In this document: positions 1 to 4,144 of the stretch, piece by piece
How the letters are laid out: the number at the start of each line of letters is the position of its first letter
How positions within the stretch are numbered: position 1 is the first letter of the stretch
Assembly: GCA_023459095.1 (NCBI GenBank)
Contig: JAEWVQ010000085.1
Coordinates: 1-7,818, forward strand
From: Pseudomonadota bacterium
GTDB taxonomy: Bacteria > Pseudomonadota > Gammaproteobacteria > Burkholderiales > Rhodocyclaceae
Length of the DNA: 7,818 nt
Direction of reading: 5' to 3'
Position numbers and translations under genes: made by a program
Notes under the pieces: model-generated
The model's input: the letters and a program-made list of their open reading frames with translations, nothing else
Told to the model about the DNA's origin: nothing
Databases searched by the model: none

Positions 1-760
1 CGACCGTATTGGCCGCGGAGGGGGCCGTGGCATCCACGTCGCCCGCGGCCGAGCCGGACTGGGCGATGGTGACGACGCCATCGGTGACGGCAGCGGCGCC
101 GATCTTGGCGGTCAGGGTGGCATTGCCCGCGGCGAGCGCGCCGTTGAGCACGGTGTGAATGGCAACGATGTCGCCCGCCACCGGAGACGCGATGCGCTTC
201 ACCGCGGCGGTGGCGCCCACCAGGTTGATTTCGCCCAGGTTGAGCACCACCTTGTCCGCCCCGCCACCCAGCGCGGTACGCGCCGCAGCGGCGCTGGCCA
301 GGTCACCCAGGTTGTTGGCCGCCAGCAGGCTGCCGGAGGCGAGGGCGTGCTGCACGCTGCCCACCCCCACCCACACGCCGTCGGCGTCGACGCCATACAC
401 CGTGCCGGCCAGCGAGCGCGTGCCGCTGCCGCTGGTTTTGGCCACGGTCTGGTCATCGACGATGTAGCAGGCACTCCCCCGGTCGGCGGCGGCAATGGGG
501 TCGGCGACCGAGTTGGCAAAGCGGAAGACGCCCACGCGGGCCTCCACCTGCTGGGCGCCAGCGGCCCCGCCAGCGTTGTTCACGGACGATTCGGCCCGAC
601 CCACTGCGACCAGCCCGGTGGCGGTGCTGCCCGGCGCGGCATAGCCGGCGGCGAGCACCACCAGCCCGCCCTGATGGATGACGGTATCCGCCGCAACCGG
701 GTAGGCGGTCACGTCGCCGACGCGCTGCAAAGTGTTGCGAGGTGCGGTAAGTGCGGCCAT
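1..760 (-). CDS. Capsid decoration/head-fibre-like protein (3' end beyond window)
   Basis: The frame is open from an ATG at 760 to the window edge (253 codons seen, C-terminus missing). A GGAG lies 7 bases before the ATG, and the gene begins one base after the stop of the protease/scaffold gene, so it is probably translationally coupled. Residues 1-134 (start MAALTAPRNTLQRVGD, then GVFRFANS near 78-84 and YIVDDQTVAKTSGSGTRS near 99-116) resemble small proteins commonly found beside the major head gene in Mu-like phages, which look like capsid cement or decoration proteins. Residues 147-164 (AANNLGDLASAAAARTAL) match the NNLxDLAxxxxARxxLG linker typical of phage fibres. Residues 167-253 (NLGEINLVGATAAV, SPVAGDIVAIHTVLNGAL, GNATLTAKIG) form a beta-rich module of the kind seen in phage surface proteins. 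By position it corresponds to the Mu gp33 slot, before the major head protein. The precise function is inferred. Confidence 0.72.
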   Translation of the reverse strand, partial: MAALTAPRNTLQRVGDVTAYPVAADTVIHQGGLVVLAAGYAAPGSTATGLVAVGRAESSVNNAGGAAGAQQVEARVGVFRFANSVADPIAAADRGSACYIVDDQTVAKTSGSGTRSLAGTVYGVDADGVWVGVGSVQHALASGSLLAANNLGDLASAAAARTALGGGADKVVLNLGEINLVGATAAVKRIASPVAGDIVAIHTVLNGALAAGNATLTAKIGAAAVTDGVVTIAQSGSAAGDVDATAPSAANTV

Positions 761-761
761 G

Positions 762-1268
762 TCAGTGCTCCAGCTTGGCTTTGTTGAACTCGTCGGCGTT
801 CAGGCCGAGCGCGCGGCACACCGCGAGGTCGGCATCGGTCTGCGCGGTGCGCTGCGTACCCATGTCCTTGCCCTGGGTCTGCATGCCGCGCAGCGCGGCA
901 ATGGGCGCGGCGCCGTCGATCAGCCCCTTGAGCGCTGCGAGGTCGGTCTTGCCCAGCGCCTCGGCGTAGGCGCGCTGGGGTTCGAGCAGGCGGCCGTCGG
1001 CAACAGCCTCGTCGATCAGGCGCTTCGCCTCGTTCTGGCCGGAGAGCGCCGCCAGCTCCATGCGCGCGGCGCGCTCGGCCTCGAACACGGCCACCGGCAC
1101 GTACTTCGTCGGGTCCGGCTCGGCCGGCGCCGCGGCGCGTAGCGCGGTGAGTTCGGTTTGTGCGGTGTCGGCCTTGGCCTTGAGCGCGGCGACGCCGGCC
1201 AGCGCGTCGGCTTCGTTCGTCGTCTCGGGCAAGCCGAGGGCGGCGAGCAGCTTCTTGAGCAGCTCCAT
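762..1268 (-). CDS. Z: Scaffold protein, internal in-frame start within the protease gene (Mu Z-like)
   Basis: An in-frame ATG at codon 190 of the protease gene (MELLKKLLAALGLPE) is preceded by a perfect AGGAGG eight bases upstream, giving a separate 168-residue product identical to the C-terminal half of the protease. In phage Mu the scaffold Z is made in just this way from the 3' part of gene I. The product is acidic and Ala/Glu/Lys-rich with long predicted helices (ADALAGVAALKAKADTAQ and nearby), as expected for a scaffold that fills the prohead and is then degraded. It ends in a small C-terminal helix (ADLAVCRALGLNADEFNKAK), a likely contact site for the head protein. The strong ribosome site compared with the poor one of the full-length gene fits a need for far more scaffold than protease. 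Confidence 0.85.
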   Translation of the reverse strand: MELLKKLLAALGLPETTNEADALAGVAALKAKADTAQTELTALRAAAPAEPDPTKYVPVAVFEAERAARMELAALSGQNEAKRLIDEAVADGRLLEPQRAYAEALGKTDLAALKGLIDGAAPIAALRGMQTQGKDMGTQRTAQTDADLAVCRALGLNADEFNKAKLEH

Positions 1269-1835
1269 CTGGGAGTCCTCCTGGGGGTGGTGGTCGGGGG
1301 AAAAACGGGCACGCGCCGACAGCGCGGCGGAAATCGGTTCGTCGATCGCGGGGAAGTTGGTGAGCGCGACGTGCAGCAGGTCGAGCGGCTCGCCGGTCTC
1401 GCGATCGGCCGGGAACACCGGCGAGAGGTAGCGGTAACGGTCGGCGGCGATCAGCGCCGCCGTGTCGCCCACCCAGCTCACGCGCCCGTACAGGCCGGGC
1501 TCGTCGCCGTCGGCGCGGTATTCGAGCGAACGCGGATCGATCCAGCCCGCGGCGGGCACGGGCTTGCCGTTCTGCTCGGAGAGCAGCGCCTGGTGTTCGA
1601 AGTCGATGAGGATGTCCGCCGAGCGCGAGCGGTTTGCCGCGATCACGCGCGCCGCAGCCTCGGGCGTCAGCCGCCACGGCCCGGCACCTGCGAGCGCGCC
1701 GCGCGGCGCGGTGAACTCACCGGCGGGGATCAGGCGGATGAAGTCGTCGCCGGGACGCACGCGCAGGGTGCAGGCGACGAGGTCGCTGTGCGGAGCGGTG
1801 GGGGCGGCGGAGAGTGCGGTGAGGTGGGGAGCCAT
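762..1835 (-). CDS. I: Mu I-like prohead protease with C-terminal scaffold domain
   Basis: This 357-residue protein resembles the Mu-like prophage I family, the maturation protease that processes the scaffold inside the prohead. The N-terminal half holds the family signatures: LIPAGEF (35-41), IDFEHQALLSEQNGKPVPAAGWI (77-99, split here as IDFEHQALLSEQ and NGKPVPAAGWI), YRYLSPVF (134-141) and ALTNFPAID (157-165). His81 and Ser138 are plausible catalytic residues by analogy with other prohead serine proteases; this is inference. From Met190 onward the chain is charged, Ala-rich and helical (scaffold part). No good Shine-Dalgarno precedes the ATG; the 19 bases immediately upstream form an inverted repeat that would fold over the initiation region. 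The gene follows the two-gene cargo cassette after 57 bases and is followed by the decoration-like gene after one base. Confidence 0.88.
   Translation of the reverse strand: MAPHLTALSAAPTAPHSDLVACTLRVRPGDDFIRLIPAGEFTAPRGALAGAGPWRLTPEAAARVIAANRSRSADILIDFEHQALLSEQNGKPVPAAGWIDPRSLEYRADGDEPGLYGRVSWVGDTAALIAADRYRYLSPVFPADRETGEPLDLLHVALTNFPAIDEPISAALSARARFSPDHHPQEDSQMELLKKLLAALGLPETTNEADALAGVAALKAKADTAQTELTALRAAAPAEPDPTKYVPVAVFEAERAARMELAALSGQNEAKRLIDEAVADGRLLEPQRAYAEALGKTDLAALKGLIDGAAPIAALRGMQTQGKDMGTQRTAQTDADLAVCRALGLNADEFNKAKLEH
1269..1282 (-). promoter_or_regulatory. Strong internal ribosome binding site for the scaffold
   Basis: On the minus strand AGGAGG (1282-1277) sits eight bases before the ATG at 1268, a consensus site at optimal spacing inside the protease reading frame. 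It decides the scaffold start. It is the best Shine-Dalgarno sequence I found in the window. Confidence 0.85.
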
Positions 1836-1854
1836 GCCGCCGATGATCGGCGGC
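1836..1854 (-). promoter_or_regulatory. Inverted repeat abutting the protease start codon
   Basis: Two perfect 9-base arms (GCCGCCGAT / ATCGGCGGC) flank a single central base at 1845 and end directly at the A of the protease ATG. As RNA this can form a 7-bp all-G/C stem with a 5-base loop, burying the region where the ribosome would bind. As DNA it could instead be a dyad operator. No T-run follows on either strand, so it is not a classical terminator. Confidence 0.6.
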
Positions 1855-1892
1855 GGGCGGGGTCAGCTAGGAGCGGAAGAGGTTCGGAGACT

Positions 1893-2633
1893 TCAGTGAG
1901 CAGCAATGCGCTGCTGCGCAAACTCACGAAAGGGTTCAACCCAGCCATCGAACTCGACGGCTTTGTCCGTGTAGTAGTTGGCTCGCTGAAAATGCTTTGA
2001 TCCGATCGCCCGCATTGAGGGCACTACGGCACAAATGTAACCCGGCCGCCGTGTGATCTGGCGACGGAGATACAGTAGCTCAGCTTCCATCAAGCGCTCA
2101 ATGGACGATGCTGCAATCACGATGAATGGGTCGTTGTCTCCCATCACCACGTCAGCGGTCAGTGAGCCGTTGGGCTCGACGATCTCATCCAGACGAATCG
2201 ACACCTGCATTTCGGCGGCGAGTTCAGAAAGAAGACCGACTACTCGGTCTTTAAAATCACTGGGAGAAGACCGGGGTCGTGGGCGGCAGGCCGCATGAAC
2301 GCGGAGCGCCGCGCCGGTGATTTTGAACAAGGCTTCAGCAACCTCCGCCTCATGGTCTGCATGGGCGATAAGGCTGCCGTCGTCAGGATCGAAGTCGATT
2401 TCTCCGGCAATTTCCAGGACGCGATCGCCGTCGGGGGCGGCACCGTCCAGGGCCAGAGTAAGAAGTGTGTCTCCGTTATCGTCAATACGATACCCCTCGG
2501 CCTGAGGGCGCACCCGCAACACGAGGTCATCATTGAAGTCGAGGCCGAACGGGGTGCGCACGAGCAGCACACCTTCCTCCTCCGAAACCTGAAAGGCTCC
2601 ACACATCGCTTGGCGCAAGTCCGCGAGCGTCAT
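1893..2633 (-). CDS. DUF1828/DUF1829-like protein, second gene of the cargo cassette
   Basis: This 246-residue protein has an N-terminal region (about 25-115) resembling DUF1828: RTPFGLDFNDDLVLRV (26-41) followed by GYRIDDNGDTLLTL (47-60). The C-terminal region (about 120-240) resembles DUF1829: a helical stretch DFKDRVVGLLSELAAEM, then DPFIVIAASSIERLMEAELL (168-187), YICAVVPSM and a tail with YYTDKAVEFDGWVEPFREF. Such proteins are scattered in phages and mobile elements and their biochemical role is not established to my knowledge; I see no certain catalytic motif. Start choice: ATG at 2633 overlaps the previous stop (ATGA) and is preceded by AAGGGGGG eight bases upstream. Its G+C is well below that of its structural neighbours. 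It is soluble, with no signal peptide or membrane segment. A role in defence, anti-defence or toxin-antitoxin biology is possible from context only. Confidence 0.75.
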   Translation of the reverse strand: MTLADLRQAMCGAFQVSEEEGVLLVRTPFGLDFNDDLVLRVRPQAEGYRIDDNGDTLLTLALDGAAPDGDRVLEIAGEIDFDPDDGSLIAHADHEAEVAEALFKITGAALRVHAACRPRPRSSPSDFKDRVVGLLSELAAEMQVSIRLDEIVEPNGSLTADVVMGDNDPFIVIAASSIERLMEAELLYLRRQITRRPGYICAVVPSMRAIGSKHFQRANYYTDKAVEFDGWVEPFREFAQQRIAAH

Positions 2634-3112
2634 AGTGCAAGCCCCCCTTCAGGCCCCAAAGCGATCCCGCATCGCTGGCAGAACATTTCAATCAGCTGAC
2701 TGCGATCGATCTCGGCGCGCGGATCGAAACGACGACCGCTTGAGAGATGGAACTCTATAGCGCCGGGCAACTGGCGGTTGGTGAAATCCCGATCCATCCG
2801 GCACGGTGTGAGCAAATGCACCGGCTTGTGACTTGGATGGTAGTGGAGGCTCGCAAGCGGATAAAGGCCGTTTGTGCGATGCTCAAACAGCCATCCGTAA
2901 AATGCGGTGTCGGCGAGCAGCGCTCCATCTCGCCAAATGAAGCAGGCGCGATAGCGATCCCCCACATTGAGCAGCTCGGTTGAAAACAGCCGGGCGCCAC
3001 TCAGCTGATGCAGCGGTTTTGGCAGGCGGTTTCGCTTGGCCGGCTTGAACGCAGGCATCTCTGTGAGCCGTTTCGAGGAGGCCTTGTGCTTGCGCAGCGC
3101 TTTCTGATCCAT
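2630..3112 (-). CDS. Uncharacterised 160-residue protein, first gene of the cargo cassette
   Basis: I do not recognise the family. The N-terminus (about 1-33) is strongly basic (KHKASSKRLTEMPAFKPAKR), suggesting nucleic acid or partner binding. The middle is a compact alpha/beta-looking region (RYRACFIWRDGALLADTAFYGWLFE, about 53-77). It is followed by a histidine-rich stretch HYHPSHKPVH (90-99), Cys104 and a terminal CQRC (145-148), so a metal site is conceivable. No membrane segment is seen. It overlaps the DUF1828-like gene by four bases, which points to a co-expressed, possibly physically interacting pair. The ATG at 3112 lacks a Shine-Dalgarno and lies seven bases after a -10 hexamer, so translation may be leaderless; Met19 is an alternative start. 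The gene is likely real because it is coupled, has a bacterial-looking composition different from its neighbours, and is the only long minus-strand frame here consistent with the overlap. Confidence 0.75.
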   Translation of the reverse strand: MDQKALRKHKASSKRLTEMPAFKPAKRNRLPKPLHQLSGARLFSTELLNVGDRYRACFIWRDGALLADTAFYGWLFEHRTNGLYPLASLHYHPSHKPVHLLTPCRMDRDFTNRQLPGAIEFHLSSGRRFDPRAEIDRSQLIEMFCQRCGIALGPEGGLAL

Positions 3113-3128
3113 GCCCAGAATTATGACA
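3113..3128 (-). promoter_or_regulatory. Extended -10 promoter for the cargo cassette, probably leaderless
   Basis: TGTCATAAT (3128-3120) is an extended -10 element (TGn plus a hexamer matching TATAAT at five of six positions). The seven bases after it end at the ATG at 3112, so transcription would begin at or next to the start codon. The -35 position at 17-base spacing (3148-3143, TAGTAA) is poor, which is usual for extended -10 or activated promoters. Confidence 0.55.
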
Positions 3129-3139
3129 GCGCGCCAACA

Positions 3140-3158
3140 CCGTTACTACCCCGTTACT
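3140..3158 (-). repeat. Tandem 8-bp direct repeat over the -35 region
   Basis: On the minus strand AGTAACGG occurs twice (3158-3151 and 3147-3140) separated by three bases, a period of 11 bp, about one helical turn. The inner copy covers the expected -35 position of the cassette promoter, so a regulator binding one DNA face could repress or activate it. The site is otherwise unassigned. Confidence 0.5.
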
Positions 3159-3169
3159 CGCCGCCAGCT

Positions 3170-3203
3170 CCCCACCCCCCATACCCACACCACCCCACAC
3201 CCC
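3170..3203 (-). other. G-quadruplex-type tract in the G-to-cassette gap
   Basis: The minus (coding) strand has five G-runs of 4, 4, 3, 6 and 4 bases at 3203-3200, 3196-3193, 3186-3184, 3180-3175 and 3173-3170, with loops of 3, 6, 3 and 1 bases. Any four consecutive runs satisfy the standard three-or-more-G, loop up to seven pattern. The tract lies just after the G-like stop and before the cassette promoter, in the transcribed strand sense of late read-through. Confidence 0.6.
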
Positions 3204-3242
3204 GCAAAACGGCACCACGGGCCTGTAAACGCGTCGGCGCCT

Positions 3243-3695
3243 TCACCCCTCCACCACCCCCGCCAGCCAGTCTTCCAGCAGGTCGAGCACGGCCTGCTCG
3301 TCATCGTCGGCCAGCGTGCCGGTGTCGGGGTCTTCGAACAGCAGGCCGCGGCGCGGCATGTGCCGGGTGCCGAACTCGTGATAGGCCGCATAGGGCTGGC
3401 CGAAGCCGATGGCGACACTGTCGGCGCCGGCCTGGTGGTTGAGGCTGCCGAGCATATCGCTGTAGCGGTCGAGCAGCCGGCGGTTGCCGTCTTCCGGGTA
3501 GCGCTCGACGGTCGATGGCGCCCAGGGCGCCCAGTCGGCGCCGGTGGGGTCGGTGCCGGTTTCGAAGCGCTCGCTGATGCGGCTCTCCAGCTCCATGCCG
3601 ATGCTGGCCATCACCGGCGAGAGGTCGGCGAGGCGTTTCTGCAGGCGTTCGAGGTAGTCGAGGACGGGGCGGTTGGATACGTCTACGGTGATCAT
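3243..3695 (-). CDS. G: Mu G-like phage virion morphogenesis protein
   Basis: The 150-residue protein matches the Mu gpG / phage virion morphogenesis family in length and layout. It shows an N-terminal helical part (VLDYLERLQKRLADLSPVM), then ISERFETGTDPTGADWAPW (40-58), RRLLDRYSDMLGSL (72-85), PYAAYHEFGTRH (101-112) and MPRRGLLFED (113-122) before a C-terminal helix. In Mu this protein acts in joining or completing the virion after head assembly. Start choice: ATG at 3695 (MITVDV), with GGAG ten bases upstream; the longer open frame above it is arginine-rich shadow coding and overlaps the previous gene, so it was not used. A stable hairpin lies 24 bases before the start. In Mu the next gene is I; here a cargo cassette intervenes. 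Confidence 0.9.
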   Translation of the reverse strand: MITVDVSNRPVLDYLERLQKRLADLSPVMASIGMELESRISERFETGTDPTGADWAPWAPSTVERYPEDGNRRLLDRYSDMLGSLNHQAGADSVAIGFGQPYAAYHEFGTRHMPRRGLLFEDPDTGTLADDDEQAVLDLLEDWLAGVVEG

Positions 3696-3719
3696 GGTGC
3701 GCGCGCTCCAGATGTGACT

Positions 3720-3740
3720 CGGCCCGCATTGTGCGGGCCG
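3720..3740 (-). promoter_or_regulatory. Perfect 9-bp hairpin in the leader of the G-like gene
   Basis: CGGCCCGCA and TGCGGGCCG are exact reverse complements separated by three bases (CAA on the minus strand). No T-run follows, so it is unlikely to be a classical intrinsic terminator. Its 3' foot is 24 bases before the ATG at 3695, which suits an mRNA stability or translation-control element, or a weak terminator/processing site within the late transcript. Confidence 0.6.
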
Positions 3741-3769
3741 CAGGGTGTCGCGCTGGAGGGGGAAGCGCT

Positions 3770-4144
3770 TCAGAACATCAGACGGTCTCGGCCGATGACG
3801 ACCACGCCATCGGCGTCGGTGAAGGTCTGCGCGGGGATCTCGGGATCGGCGGTATCGGGGTAGGCGTCGGCGAGTTCGTCGGGGACGATCCAGGCGTGAC
3901 CGACAATGGCGGCCATGTCGGCGCGGCGCTTGAGCGAGCCGGCATCGAGCGGCCAGGCGCAGCGCGGATGGGGGCCGGCTTCCACTTCGCCGCGGCGGAT
4001 CAGCGCGCGGATGGTCTGCGCGCCGGGGCCGCTCACGGTGCCTGCTTCGTCGTCCCACTCGAACGCGAGCGCACCGGCGATGTCGCCAACGAGTGGCGCA
4101 CCGGCAAGCTGCGGATTGGGCGGACAGTTGAAGGCGTGCTTCAT
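3770..4144 (-). CDS. Small conserved-looking Mu-like phage protein of unknown function
   Basis: A 124-residue acidic protein (start MKHAFNCPPNPQLAG; later GPHPRCAWPLDAGSLKRRADMAAIVGHAW). It begins in an ATGA overlap with the stop of the F-like gene, so it is translationally coupled to it. Proteins of similar start and size are, to my recollection, found between the F-like and G-like genes of some Mu-like phages, but no function is known to me. No signal peptide, membrane segment or clear catalytic motif is visible. The 74 bases to the next start hold only the hairpin described separately. Strong G/C third-position use like its neighbours supports that it is a native phage gene. Confidence 0.75.
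   Translation of the reverse strand: MKHAFNCPPNPQLAGAPLVGDIAGALAFEWDDEAGTVSGPGAQTIRALIRRGEVEAGPHPRCAWPLDAGSLKRRADMAAIVGHAWIVPDELADAYPDTADPEIPAQTFTDADGVVVIGRDRLMF

Larger units (their letters stand above)
1893..3112 (-). other. Two-gene cargo (moron) cassette inserted between G and I
   Basis: Two overlapping genes separate the G-like and I-like genes, which are neighbours in Mu. Hand counts of three 60-base lines in this stretch gave about 52, 57 and 58% G+C, while two lines in the portal and F genes gave about 72-75%. The cassette is preceded by its own promoter-like sequence. No transposase, integrase remnant or flanking direct repeat was seen, so the insertion route is unknown. Different composition, neutral position and separate promoter are the usual marks of a phage moron. 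Confidence 0.75.

Noticed and set aside
709..1677. 322-codon minus-strand frame overlapping the protease gene
   Set aside because: Arg/Ala-rich out-of-frame shadow; the protease and scaffold signatures are in the other frame.
1836..1892. Possible intrinsic terminator after the cargo cassette
   Set aside because: The inverted repeat here is not followed by a T-run on either strand and ends at a start codon, so a translational or operator role fits better.
2883..3218. Alternative 111-codon frame overlapping the first cassette gene
   Set aside because: It starts inside the G-rich tract, has no ribosome site, and lacks the four-base coupling to the DUF1828-like gene that the chosen frame has.
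3204..3242. Possible terminator just after the G-like gene
   Set aside because: Only 4-5 bp imperfect pairings around CCCG and CGGG were found, and no adjacent T-run follows; too weak to call.
3696..4058. Upstream extension of the G-like reading frame
   Set aside because: The extension is arginine-rich shadow sequence overlapping the preceding ORF, and family members start near MITVDV, where a GGAG precedes the ATG.
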